Below the pieces are notes generated by a model. That model did not search any database. It was not told the DNA's origin and saw only the letters and a list, made by a program, of their open reading frames with translations. Both the position numbers and the translations under genes were made by a program. Below are positions 25,136-33,499 of a DNA stretch of 64,000 bases, in pieces (position 1 is the stretch's first letter; every line of letters begins with the position of its first letter). Source of the stretch: an uncultured Sphaerochaeta sp. (GTDB lineage Bacteria; Spirochaetota; Spirochaetia; Sphaerochaetales; Sphaerochaetaceae); assembly GCF_963667405.1 (NCBI RefSeq), contig NZ_OY763408.1:2751757-2815756 (forward strand). The letters run 5' to 3'.

Positions 25136-26329
25136 GGAATACCTTCCATAGACAAGGCCCACCAAGGCAAGCAGGATACCGCTGACCACCAGCAAGGACT
25201 CAACGGAGACCCGGTCCGCCAAGGGACCGAAGATCAGGATGGCAAGGGGAATGGAAGCCCCACTGATGATTTGCACAATGGAGAACACTCTTCCCAGCTT
25301 CTCCTCGTCACATAGCTCCTGGATCATGACAATCTCTGCCGTGTTGAAGATGGGAACGAAGAGACCTCCCAAACCCATGATGATCAGATAAACAAGGAAA
25401 TTGGGTGCTGCGCCAAGCAGGGCAAAGCAGATGCCGAAGGCAAGAATGGAACGGGCGATCACCTGCACCTTGTTGGAGAATGTTCCCTTCAGCGAAACGA
25501 GAATGCCCCCAAGCAAGGCACCACCAGTCCACACCATCTCATTGGCTGTCAGTCTCCAAACCTCTCCTCCAAAGGTTCGTTCGACCATCAGTGGGGTGAG
25601 GATTGCTGCCGGGGTGATCAAAAAGAAAGCAAATCCATAGCAAATGAGCAACGCCCTGAGGATGGGGTGGCTGAAGGAGTAGGAAAGCCCTACCTTGATG
25701 TCGTACAGGACACTCTGGCCGCTCAGCTCCCGCTTGGGCGTTTCCACCTTGATGAAGCTGAAAATGACCACTGCAAGCGTTGCGGTGATTACATCGAGGA
25801 AGAACGTGGAAACCAATCCGAACAGGCCAAGCATCAGGCCACCGACTGCCGGGGAGAGAAGCATCAGAGCTGAATTGAGGCTCTGGTTGATGCCTTGGAT
25901 TCTCACCAAGTGCTTTTCCTCAACCAATTGGGGGATGATGGCGTTGACCGCCGGACTTTGGATGCCTCCTCCGATGCTGCGTACCACGGAAACAGAGAGC
26001 AAGGCATAGATCGAACCGGATCCTGCTGAGAACAGGAGGGCGAGAATAAGGGTGGCAAAGGCAATGAAGCTGTCCGAGAGCATGATCAGGGTTTTCCTGT
26101 TGTAGCGGTCAGCCCATACCCCGCTGTAGAGGCTGATGATAAGGTGAGGTACCATCTGGGTGAGGGTCGCAAGCATCAGGAAAATTCCCGAGGAGGTTTC
26201 CAAGGTTATGTACCAGATGATGGCATAGCCGACGACAGAGGAACCGAAGAGTGAGAGATTCTGGCTGATGAGAAAAAGGATGACCCGTTTGGAAAGCAAA
26301 CGATCGGAGCCTTGAAGTGTTTGGTGCAT
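25082..26329 (-). CDS. MFS transporter, EntS/MFS_3-like exporter
   Basis: ATG 26329 is preferred (AGGA 9 bases upstream), giving 415 residues and 12 membrane segments. MFS motifs are seen as YSGVWADRYNRKTLIMLSD (motif A, between helices 2 and 3) and FGPLADRVSVESLL in the second half. It resembles the MFS_3 group, which exports siderophores, macrolides or other small molecules. It stands alone and overlaps the 3' end of the M20 gene tail to tail by 54 coding bases. The substrate is unknown. Confidence 0.85.
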   Translation of the reverse strand: MHQTLQGSDRLLSKRVILFLISQNLSLFGSSVVGYAIIWYITLETSSGIFLMLATLTQMVPHLIISLYSGVWADRYNRKTLIMLSDSFIAFATLILALLFSAGSGSIYALLSVSVVRSIGGGIQSPAVNAIIPQLVEEKHLVRIQGINQSLNSALMLLSPAVGGLMLGLFGLVSTFFLDVITATLAVVIFSFIKVETPKRELSGQSVLYDIKVGLSYSFSHPILRALLICYGFAFFLITPAAILTPLMVERTFGGEVWRLTANEMVWTGGALLGGILVSLKGTFSNKVQVIARSILAFGICFALLGAAPNFLVYLIIMGLGGLFVPIFNTAEIVMIQELCDEEKLGRVFSIVQIISGASIPLAILIFGPLADRVSVESLLVVSGILLALVGLVYGRYSSRTKMGEQAEVPPVSQA

Positions 26330-26423
26330 TCGCATATGTCCTGGTCGAAACGAAGAGGAGCAAGGGCTGCCTCACTGCCACCCTACTCTATACACTGCCT
26401 GAAAAACTGTCTAGAGGATGCAG

Positions 26424-27914
26424 CTAGAAACGCACACAGTTTCTCCCTTCCCTTTTTGCCTGATAGAGCAAGCTGTCGGCAAGATGGTAGATCTGGTCGA
26501 ATGAGGGGTTTGTCAGGGAAGCCAGGCCAGCGGAGATGGTTGCATGAATCTCTTTCCCTTCATGGACAAGGTTCAGTGAGGCAACGCTGATGCGAAGCTC
26601 TTCTGCAAGTTCTTCCATCTTCTGACGATTGTGGACGGCTGAGAAGAGGGCAAACTCTTCTCCCCCCATCCGTCCTGCCACACATCCCGTCTGTTGGGAG
26701 AGTTTGCCCACTTCTGCAAGCAAGAGGTCACCTGCACGATGCCCATACTTGTCGTTGACCATCTTGAAATGATCGAGATCAAAATAGAGCAGATGAACCT
26801 CACTGAAGGTCCGCTCCAACTCCGTTTCCACCTTCTCGATGAATGTCTGCCGATTGTACAGACCGGTCAAGGAATCTTTCTCAGCCTTGCTTTTCAACCA
26901 ATCCGAGCGTTCTTTCAATACCGTGACATCCTTGATGAGAGTAACCGAACCCACCACTTCCTGCGCATCGTTGGAGATGGGGTAGAAATCTGCATGAAGG
27001 AATTTCTGTCCCAGATGAAACTCAAATTCCGTCTGCTTTCCTTCCAGCACCTTCCGCTCCCAATACGGCACTTTCTGCTTCAGTACCTGCTCTATGGTCT
27101 CCAGTTGCTCGCCGAGCAAATCATGGGCATGGGGATTTGCATCCACCACTTCGGCCTTGGTACTGCAGATGATGATGCCGTCACCAAGAAAGCGGAAGAC
27201 CTGCTGATGGGCAAGCGGTGCTATCTTGAGAAGATCATACCGATTGATGCCCAAGAGCATGAAGAAGCCGGAAAGAGCGAAGACTCCAGAGATGGGAAGC
27301 AATTGGAGAAACTGCTCATTGCTGACGACCTTCAGAAGTGCGTAGAGGATGGGGATGACCATACCCAGCAAAACACTGTATATCTGCTCCTTGCTTGATT
27401 TGGTGGCCGTGATGGACGCCAATACCAGCATGAGGAAGGCAATCAGGAGCAAAAGAAAATTCCCGGTGATCAGGAACTTGCCGAAAAGCGTTGTATCGAC
27501 CACAACCGTTCCCAAAAAATCGCCTCGTACAAGCTGTATGTTCTTGCGAATCAGATGATGGAACGAGTCAGTAAGCACCAACAACAGGCCGAGGCTTTGA
27601 TAGGTATAGAGAACAACCACCAGTTGCTTTTTCAGCTTGGCAAGATACCCCGTATACGATACTGAGAAGATGATGGTTGCCGCTGAGGTGTAGAAAACCC
27701 CGATCTGGGTGAAGTTTCTCCACAATACCTTGACCTCAAAGGAGTCGCTCACCAATTCCAGAAATGAGCCAAGAGCCCAGATGATCATGAAAATCGATGC
27801 CACAAAGAGCTCGGACGCACCTTGTTTGGCCCTTACCCTCCAACAAGCAAGGATAACAAGGGCCATCATGATGACAGCAAGCACATTGATGAACAGGACT
27901 GGGAAGGTGATCAT
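26424..27914 (-). CDS. Membrane diguanylate cyclase with 7TM histidine-kinase-type N-terminus, PAS and GGDEF
   Basis: The protein has 496 residues. Residues 1-225 hold seven membrane helices of the histidine-kinase N-terminal 7TM type. A PAS domain follows (FRFLGDGIIICSTKAEVVDA, EVVGSVTLIKDVT). The GGDEF domain starts near residue 335 (DSLTGLYNRQTFIEKVE), with an active-site motif GRMGGEEFALF. No RxxD inhibitory site precedes it (TGCVAGRM). It should synthesise c-di-GMP at the membrane without strong product feedback. A clear AGGAG-like site (GGAGAGGAG) stands before the ATG. Confidence 0.88.
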   Translation of the reverse strand: MITFPVLFINVLAVIMMALVILACWRVRAKQGASELFVASIFMIIWALGSFLELVSDSFEVKVLWRNFTQIGVFYTSAATIIFSVSYTGYLAKLKKQLVVVLYTYQSLGLLLVLTDSFHHLIRKNIQLVRGDFLGTVVVDTTLFGKFLITGNFLLLLIAFLMLVLASITATKSSKEQIYSVLLGMVIPILYALLKVVSNEQFLQLLPISGVFALSGFFMLLGINRYDLLKIAPLAHQQVFRFLGDGIIICSTKAEVVDANPHAHDLLGEQLETIEQVLKQKVPYWERKVLEGKQTEFEFHLGQKFLHADFYPISNDAQEVVGSVTLIKDVTVLKERSDWLKSKAEKDSLTGLYNRQTFIEKVETELERTFSEVHLLYFDLDHFKMVNDKYGHRAGDLLLAEVGKLSQQTGCVAGRMGGEEFALFSAVHNRQKMEELAEELRISVASLNLVHEGKEIHATISAGLASLTNPSFDQIYHLADSLLYQAKREGRNCVRF

Positions 27915-27970
27915 CTCCTCTCCTTGATCGCAAGACCTATTGTACCACGGAATGCCGGGATATCGTCACC

Positions 27971-28333
27971 CTATCCGGCAAGTCTCAGCACGGCTTCCTC
28001 TTCGCTGCTGCAGAAGAAGATATCCTTGCCTTGGTTGCTTTCACGAATAAAGTCTCGAAGGCTCTTGCTCGTGAATTGGGAGAAGTCCCCGACGATAGCC
28101 AATCTCACCGAATAGGTGACAAACTTCTGCAGGATCTCACCGGCAAGCCTGGTGCTCAAATCGAAGAACCGGGGATCCAAGGAGTCTGCATCAATGATGA
28201 TGCTCCGCGTCTTGGCCTGATAGTGCACGTCAGCCATCAGATCCAATGCAGTTTCGACGTCGCTGACCAACACATGCTCACTTTTCACGCGTGCAATGCT
28301 CACTCCCTGATGCTCGATGACCTGAAGGTGCAT
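27971..28333 (-). CDS. DUF4180-domain protein
   Basis: The start at 28333 is set by AGGAGG 9 bases upstream, giving 120 residues. The sequence MHLQVIEHQGVSIARVKSEH through DADSLDPRFFDLSTRLAGEILQKF and FTSKSLRDFIRESNQGKD fits DUF4180, small alpha/beta proteins resembling STAS or SpoIIAA folds. Some act as stand-alone companions of MerR-type regulators; none is present here. The beginning overlaps the end of the M23 gene by 56 bases. The function is unknown. Confidence 0.8.
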   Translation of the reverse strand: MHLQVIEHQGVSIARVKSEHVLVSDVETALDLMADVHYQAKTRSIIIDADSLDPRFFDLSTRLAGEILQKFVTYSVRLAIVGDFSQFTSKSLRDFIRESNQGKDIFFCSSEEEAVLRLAG

Positions 28334-29237
28334 GATCCGGTTCCTCCTTTCTGGTGTTTTGTACTGTATATCCTCTACTGATATAGCCAAATGGCAGGCT
28401 TTGTCCATCCTGCAGGGGTCTTGAATCACTCTTTTCATAGCCAGGGCAGGGAGAACATGTACAATGAGAGAACCTGAGCGGCAATCCATAGCTGGAATGG
28501 AAGCTTTTGGTATTCTGCATGTGGAAGTGAAGATGTGGTTCACTGCTGTTGCCGGTATTGCCGCAACATGCCACCTTTTGGCCCCTCAGCACGTACTCGC
28601 CTTTGCTGACACAGATACTGCCTTTTTTCAGATGGGCAAGGACCGTATACCTATCCTCACTATGCTTGATCACCAGATGATTCCCTGCAATATGCTTTGC
28701 CCTGCAAAAATACCTGCCTTTTCCAAGAATAAGGCTATCATTGTTGGTGTCCACTACTTTGACCACCACCCCGTCAGCAGGACAGAGAATCGGTTTCCCA
28801 TAGCAGTAGTAGCTCTCCATGCTCCGTTCATCTCCTTGGAACGTGGCGCATGTTTCGTCCATCTGCACTACATCATAGGCATACCGTTGGACAGGAATAT
28901 TCCATGAGTGGGAGAACTCTTTGACAGGCCCTCCGTTCACCACAACCCATGAGCCTTCAAACGGAAGGTCATAGATACATTGCTCGTCTGGAGGTTGTGG
29001 GTCGGGGAGTCTGAACCGATGGCGAATACCCAGTTTCAACATCCCAAGCAGTTGCATCACCGAGCCGAAAAAGAGTGCCGGTTGCAACGCGATTTCCACC
29101 ACCACAAACAGGGAAAGCAGAGTAAGATAGTGCAACGCCGGATGAGAGAGGAACATGCTGAGAACGTAGGCGAATATCCCTATATACTTGATTCGATTGC
29201 TGAAAACCCATACCCGGTACTGCCACATATCTTCCAC
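28278..29237 (-). CDS. M23-family peptidase (LytM-like) with membrane anchor
   Basis: The protein has up to 319 residues; GTG 29237 or ATG 29228 may be the start, with GGTGGAAG upstream. Two membrane helices near residues 15-60 precede a linker and an M23 domain. The zinc ligands are visible as SHSWNIPVQRYAYDVVQMDE (first His and Asp region) and EPHLHFHMQN (HxH). The fold normally cuts peptidoglycan cross-links. After the M23 domain the frame continues with GYISRGYTVQN, a usual family ending, then about 23 extra residues that overlap the DUF4180 gene. The tail may have been lengthened by loss of the original stop. Confidence 0.75.
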   Translation of the reverse strand: MEDMWQYRVWVFSNRIKYIGIFAYVLSMFLSHPALHYLTLLSLFVVVEIALQPALFFGSVMQLLGMLKLGIRHRFRLPDPQPPDEQCIYDLPFEGSWVVVNGGPVKEFSHSWNIPVQRYAYDVVQMDETCATFQGDERSMESYYCYGKPILCPADGVVVKVVDTNNDSLILGKGRYFCRAKHIAGNHLVIKHSEDRYTVLAHLKKGSICVSKGEYVLRGQKVACCGNTGNSSEPHLHFHMQNTKSFHSSYGLPLRFSHCTCSPCPGYEKSDSRPLQDGQSLPFGYISRGYTVQNTRKEEPDHAPSGHRASGSEHCTREK

Positions 29238-29266
29238 CCTACAGCTTCAGCTCTCTGAGTACAAGG

Positions 29267-29746
29267 CTACAGGGCCTGCATCATGATCAGATCTTCCCCA
29301 TCTTCGCGTACCAAGGCAAAGCCAAGCCGCGTATAGAGAGCACAGGCAGGATTCTCTTTCTGCACCGAAAGCGAAACATTCCGATAGCCAAATCCCGAAA
29401 GAGTTTGCAGCATTGCTCTTATCAAGAGGGTCCCCAGCCCTTGGCCACGATACCCATCCAACACCGAGATGGATAGCTCGGGAGTATCATCAGCTACATG
29501 GCCATAGCCTTGGGGAAGCAGCCTTGTCCATACGGCACCTACCAAGCGGCCGTCCCGTTCTGCAACCAGGCAGTGATCCCCGGGACGGGAAAAGTCTTTC
29601 CAATACTGGCTGAGCATCGGCAACTCTGCAAGGGAAGGATCGAGGGGAGGACTACCCGGTTTCTGGTAGATTGCATTCAACAGGAACAATCTGAGTTGTC
29701 CTTGCTCCTCTGTAAGAAGGGGCCTGATGAGATACGGTTGTTTCAT
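29267..29746 (-). CDS. GNAT N-acetyltransferase
   Basis: This single-domain protein has 159 residues. The acetyl-CoA-binding loop is DGYRGQGLGTLLIRAM at about residue 95 and the last conserved region is NPACALYTRLGFALVRE. The substrate is unknown. Its start overlaps the stop of the DUF1801 gene by 4 bases, so DUF1801 and GNAT are co-translated. Confidence 0.85.
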   Translation of the reverse strand: MKQPYLIRPLLTEEQGQLRLFLLNAIYQKPGSPPLDPSLAELPMLSQYWKDFSRPGDHCLVAERDGRLVGAVWTRLLPQGYGHVADDTPELSISVLDGYRGQGLGTLLIRAMLQTLSGFGYRNVSLSVQKENPACALYTRLGFALVREDGEDLIMMQAL

Positions 29747-30147
29747 AGGGTCTGCTCGTAGACAAAGCGTGCAATATCGGCGACAAGCCCCAGATCGAGG
29801 TCCTTGGAAAAGGGAAGCTGGATGGAACCTTTTCCTGTCGTGTACCCCTCGAGACGAGCAGAGAAGTGTGTGAGCACTTCCTGGCCTACATGCAGCGTCA
29901 CATGGTTTGCATGCACGCTGAAGTGCAGCAGATTACCTTTTTTGTAGTAGGTGGGCATCCCCCAGGACATACGCTGTTCGACTTCTCCCATCGAGGTGAG
30001 GATGCACTGGTGCAATGCATGCAGTGCCGGTCTGTGCGTTTCCTGCTGAGCATCGACATATGCTTCGATGGTCTTTTGGCGAACCGTGCAGCTATGGCTC
30101 TGGTTTACTCTTGCAAAACTTCGGTTGCAGGTTGGGCATGTCCACAT
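29743..30147 (-). CDS. DUF1801-like protein with N-terminal zinc-finger-like motif
   Basis: ATG 30147 is chosen (AGGAG 7 bases upstream), giving 134 residues. The N-terminus WTCPTCNRSFARVNQSHSC has two Cys, one His and one Cys in a zinc-ribbon-like spacing. The rest is a DUF1801/YdhG-like domain (RMSWGMPTYYKKGNLLHFSV), a fold seen in iron-chaperone-like proteins. The biochemical role is unknown. It probably belongs to an operon with the upstream DUF1905 gene (10-base gap) and the downstream GNAT gene. Confidence 0.78.
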   Translation of the reverse strand: MWTCPTCNRSFARVNQSHSCTVRQKTIEAYVDAQQETHRPALHALHQCILTSMGEVEQRMSWGMPTYYKKGNLLHFSVHANHVTLHVGQEVLTHFSARLEGYTTGKGSIQLPFSKDLDLGLVADIARFVYEQTL

Positions 30148-30157
30148 AGTTTCACTC

Positions 30158-30430
30158 CTAGCGTTCGACAAAGGTAACGCTTACCGTATCCCCGGCTTGC
30201 TTGCCTATCTGCATGCGGATATCCTTTCTGATGCCGAGGATGTAGCAAATGGTACCATCTGCATGGGTAAGGCCCATGTTCACGATGCTTCCTTCGTAGG
30301 GAACACCATCAAAGGTAGCGTACACCTTCATCCTGCCCTTGCCAAACTCTTTCTTGAGATCGAAAGGGACTTCCACATAGGAGCCATCCTGGTCAGGGAC
30401 TTTTCTGATGACTGCGTCAAAGCTGTACAT
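30158..30430 (-). CDS. DUF1905-domain protein
   Basis: The protein has 90 residues. [40 protein letters not shown], and [17 protein letters not shown] [19 protein letters not shown] and DTVSVTF fit DUF1905, a small beta-barrel family often paired with YdeI/OmpD-type or DUF1801 domains, as here. AGGGAG lies near the start. The function is unknown. Confidence 0.85.
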   Translation of the reverse strand: MYSFDAVIRKVPDQDGSYVEVPFDLKKEFGKGRMKVYATFDGVPYEGSIVNMGLTHADGTICYILGIRKDIRMQIGKQAGDTVSVTFVER

Positions 30431-30511
30431 GCTTCACTCTCCCTTTCTTTTCCAACCATCCTATACTGCATGATAAGGAAATTCTCACTTTCTTGCACAG
30501 AGAATCGATAA

Positions 30512-30554
30512 TTGTGCATGCCATATGTATTTATATTATCACGATATCGTGATA
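30512..30554 (+). promoter_or_regulatory. Promoter overlapped by an 18-bp palindromic operator (DUF4160/DUF2442 locus)
   Basis: TTGTGC (30512-30517) and TATTAT (30534-30539) are 16 bases apart. The perfect palindrome TATCACGATATCGTGATA (30537-30554) covers the end of the -10 box and the expected transcription start. It is well placed for repression, perhaps by the helix-turn-helix protein encoded downstream at 30837. Confidence 0.6.
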
Positions 30555-30577
30555 TTCCTCTCAAAAAGGAGCACATA

Positions 30578-30832
30578 GTGCCGGAAATTGCGCGATTCTA
30601 TGGAATCAGTATCAGAGGCTACTTTCTCGGAAAAGAGCATAACCCACCTCACATTCATGCTCGATAGGGAGAAGACTTTGCAGAAATTGACATATATACC
30701 GGTGAAATCATCGTTGGTTATCTTCCAGAAAAAGCAAGAGCAATGGTAAAAGAATGGATTACAATTCATACCAGCGAGCTTGATGAGATCTGGCATACAC
30801 AGGTATGTAGAAAATTGCCACCATTGGAGTAA
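30578..30832 (+). pseudogene. DUF4160 gene interrupted by an amber codon
   Basis: From GTG 30578, with AAGGAG 6 bases upstream, the frame reads PEIARFYGISIRGYFLGKEH and NPPHIHAR, then TAG at 30665-30667, then continues without another stop as GEDFAEIDIYTGEIIVGYLP to a TAA at 30830. The DUF4160 family has an aromatic residue, usually Tyr, at the interrupted position, so one base change explains the break. Promoter, ribosome binding site and the rest of the frame are intact, so the mutation is recent or is read through. DUF4160 genes commonly sit before DUF2442 genes, as here, and are suspected toxin-antitoxin-like pairs. Confidence 0.85.
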
Positions 30833-30836
30833 AGCT

Positions 30837-31337
30837 ATGAGTATGTATATGTTTCACAAAATTGTAAGCATTGGTGCATTGGATGATCATATTCTGTACG
30901 CCCAATTTGAGGATGGGGTGATCAAGTCATACGACGTAAAGCAGCTATTTCCCAAGTACCCTTCTTTTCAACAGTTTCTGACCGAGCCGGACCTATTCTC
31001 CAAGGTTCATGTGGATACAGGTGGCTATGGAATAGTGTGGAACGAATACCTTGATTTGGATTCCAATGAAATTTGGTATAACGGCAGAACAGAGGATTCC
31101 CTTTTTTCACATCTTCTCTCTTTCAGTGCCGCCACTTCTCGCTGGTCCCTGGAAAGCAGTACGTTGAGGAAAGCAATTGTGTATGGGAAGCTGATTCCAG
31201 GGCGGGATTGCTGCAAGTACGGCAAACAATGGGTGGTCACGACGCATGCCATGATCCGTGAATATGGGCAGCCTGCTCACATGGCTACAGAATCTTCGTG
31301 TTCTGCAGAGTCAGGAACCGAATACAATAAACCCTGA
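30837..31337 (+). CDS. DUF2442 protein with C-terminal helix-turn-helix
   Basis: The start at 30837 lies four bases past the DUF4160 frame and gives 166 residues. The N-terminal half is DUF2442 (IVSIGALDDHILYAQFEDGV, VKQLFPKYPSFQQF, YGIVWNEYLDLDSNEIWYNG). The second half has a DNA-binding-type helix pair, SAATSRWSLESSTLRKAIVYG, followed by CCKYGKQWVVTTHAMIREYG. The layout suggests an antitoxin-like repressor that could bind the palindrome at 30537-30554. With its partner gene broken, it may be an orphan. The last 20 or so residues are low-complexity and not conserved-looking. Confidence 0.75.
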   Translation: MSMYMFHKIVSIGALDDHILYAQFEDGVIKSYDVKQLFPKYPSFQQFLTEPDLFSKVHVDTGGYGIVWNEYLDLDSNEIWYNGRTEDSLFSHLLSFSAATSRWSLESSTLRKAIVYGKLIPGRDCCKYGKQWVVTTHAMIREYGQPAHMATESSCSAESGTEYNKP

Positions 31338-31506
31338 AGCACCATGGATGCCAAGATCGAAATACGTTGGGAGTATCGGCCAGTTCACAACAACACGGCC
31401 CCACGGGTCGCCGGATTTCCTGTGGTATGTTTTTATCACAAATTCATACCTCAGCAGGCATCAATTTCGAGCGAAGAGACGAAGCCTTGTATTTGAATGA
31501 ACGTGC

Positions 31507-32049
31507 CTATCGGTGTTCCAGCCAGCCTTCCTTCGTCAGAAGATTCGTATGACCTGTCCGTTTCTCACCCATCAGCGGAACATCAAGGCCCTCTGTCGTT
31601 CTGAAATAGGTGAAACCGCACTTCTGTTGGACACGCTTCGACTTGGTATTTCCCTCATAGTACCCGCACCAGATGGCCCGCATACCCAGGTCCTCGAAAC
31701 CGTGACGGATCATCTCTTTTGCCGCTTCAGGAATGAGGCCCTGTCCCCAGAAAGGCTTGCCGATCCAGTATCCGAGTTCACACTCATCCTCCCTGTCCGT
31801 CATATCCGTATGTCCGTTCAGCTTCAGTTCTATCGCGCCAATGGCTTTCCCATCTGTTTTCAAGCACACTGCGTACGCTTGGGGAGCGGAAAGGACATGC
31901 TTGATGACAAACCTGCTCTGCTCAACATCCGTATGAGCCGGCCATCCGGCTATCGGACCGATGGCACTATCCTTGGCATACTCAAATAAGCTTTCTGCAT
32001 CGCTCTCTTGCCACGGACGAAGCACCAATCGTTCAGTTTCCAACACCAT
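31507..32049 (-). CDS. GNAT acetyltransferase, RimJ/RimL-like
   Basis: ATG 32049 has AGGAGGG 8 bases upstream and gives 180 residues. ETERLVLRPWQESDAESLFE opens the RimJ/RimL-type domain; the CoA site is LGYWIGKPFWGQGLIPEAAK and the ending NTKSKRVQQKCGFTYFRT. It may acetylate ribosomal or other protein N-termini, or a small molecule. It stands alone. The 31338-31506 gap downstream holds only short, non-conserved frames. Confidence 0.85.
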   Translation of the reverse strand: MVLETERLVLRPWQESDAESLFEYAKDSAIGPIAGWPAHTDVEQSRFVIKHVLSAPQAYAVCLKTDGKAIGAIELKLNGHTDMTDREDECELGYWIGKPFWGQGLIPEAAKEMIRHGFEDLGMRAIWCGYYEGNTKSKRVQQKCGFTYFRTTEGLDVPLMGEKRTGHTNLLTKEGWLEHR

Positions 32050-32161
32050 AATCAATGCCCTCCTTTGAGGATTTTTGCTTCAGCACGACAACAGCACAAT
32101 CGTCTCATCGGTTGTTGCTTTAGGTAGTAAAACTTCTGTAGAGACTTTCCTCAACTTGCCT

Positions 32162-33217
32162 TCATTCCTTCAGAATATTCATCAACCCGATATTGATGAA
32201 GATACTTTCTTTTCCAACTTTAACACAGTTCAAAATGCCGAGATCTTCCAATTGATGCAGATATCTGGAAGCCGCTTTACGTTCCACCCCAAGATGTTTG
32301 ACAACGATCTCGATTTTGCAATAAGGATTCTCAAAAAGAGTTTCCACAAGTTCTTTTGAATAGATTTTTGGAGCCTGGATCTTCACCATTTCAAGCGTAT
32401 TGTCAAGCAGCTCCTTTATGGCCTTTACTTTCTGTATTGTTTCTTTTGCAGTCTCTTCAATACCTTGCAAGATGAACATAATCCATTCTTCCCAGGCCTC
32501 TTCGGTACGAACCTTCTGCAGTAGCCTATAATACTCATCCTTGTTTCTGATGATATACGAACTCAAGTAAAGAATTGGAACTGTAAGGTGATCCTTCAGG
32601 ATAAGATACAAAATATTGATGATTCTTCCTGTTCTTCCATTACCGTCGTAGAAAGGATGAATGCTCTCAAATTGGTAATGCAGGATTGCAAGCTTTACCA
32701 AGGTATCATCATCATTGTTCAGATACTCAGTGAAGTTCTTTAGAAGTTCGTCAATCTCTTCTTTTGACTGAGGTGGAGTGTAAACAACCTCCCCCGTTTT
32801 GTCGTTCACAAGTTTTGTTCCCGGTAAAGTCCTTATGCCCGCATCATTCTGTACAAGCGTTTTCTGAATGACGACGATATCGTTGATGGAAACGAACCCA
32901 TGCTTCCTAAGCTGATTGAACCCTGTATATAAGGCCTCCCGGTAGAACATAACTTCTTTTGTGGCTGCATCCACCTTTTTTACTGTCTCTGAAACAGCCC
33001 TGTAAAGGGTATCTCTCGTAGTAATGATATTCTCAATTTCCGAGCTGTCTTTAGATTCCTGGAGAACTATCGCATTGATCAAAATCGACTGATTAGGGAT
33101 TAGATTCGCTATTCCCTTTAGCTCTGCAAGCGCTTTCGAGGCTTTATTTTCTGCTTTGAGAATCCTAATGGTTTCGGTTTTGCTTACATCAATGGGCAAT
33201 TTTGGGAGTACTGTCAT
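32162..33217 (-). CDS. Fic-domain AMP-transferase, class II, with winged-helix C-terminus
   Basis: The protein has 351 residues. The Fic motif is complete, HPFYDGNGRTGR, with catalytic His, metal-binding Asp and the final Arg, so AMPylation (or de-AMPylation) of a target hydroxyl is expected. An N-terminal inhibitory-helix motif, S-x-x-x-E-N within SSEIENI at about residues 57-62, marks class II, which is auto-inhibited. The last 75 residues form a winged helix (IEIVVKHLGVERKAASRYLHQL). No ribosome binding site precedes the ATG. Nested palindromes lie directly upstream, which hints at self-repression through the winged helix. Confidence 0.88.
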   Translation of the reverse strand: MTVLPKLPIDVSKTETIRILKAENKASKALAELKGIANLIPNQSILINAIVLQESKDSSEIENIITTRDTLYRAVSETVKKVDAATKEVMFYREALYTGFNQLRKHGFVSINDIVVIQKTLVQNDAGIRTLPGTKLVNDKTGEVVYTPPQSKEEIDELLKNFTEYLNNDDDTLVKLAILHYQFESIHPFYDGNGRTGRIINILYLILKDHLTVPILYLSSYIIRNKDEYYRLLQKVRTEEAWEEWIMFILQGIEETAKETIQKVKAIKELLDNTLEMVKIQAPKIYSKELVETLFENPYCKIEIVVKHLGVERKAASRYLHQLEDLGILNCVKVGKESIFINIGLMNILKE

Positions 33218-33306
33218 GTACCAATATTACTAAATCTTGGTACACATTACAAGAACGCGTCCCATTATTTCGTAAAAATGGGACACGTTATCACAATAGG
33301 TACCAA
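33218..33306. repeat. Nested inverted repeats upstream of fic
   Basis: GTACCAA occurs at 33218-33224 and 33300-33306, and its complement TTGGTAC at 33237-33243. Between the last two, ACGCGTCCCATT (33255-33266) pairs with AATGGGACACGT (33277-33288), one mismatch in 12. The spacers on either side of the inner hairpin are both 11 bases, so the 70-bp structure is symmetric. The first pair is immediately before the fic ATG. Possible operators or a regulatory hairpin. Confidence 0.6.
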
Positions 33307-33499
33307 AAGATTCCTTTTTGGTTCACTTCATCGAGCATGAAAATTCTTACCATTGAAACACACACTGACAGGACTTTTCACATACTCTCTAGCCAGCAGC
33401 ACAATCGTTTCAACGATAGTTTCGTTATTCAACTGAATGAAAACCATTGTGTTGCTATTCCCCATTCTTACACTTCATGGGAAATTGGGGAATTCGGTT

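Noticed and set aside
31338..31506. Possible small gene after the DUF2442 gene
   Set aside because: Short overlapping frames with no conservation pattern or ribosome binding site.
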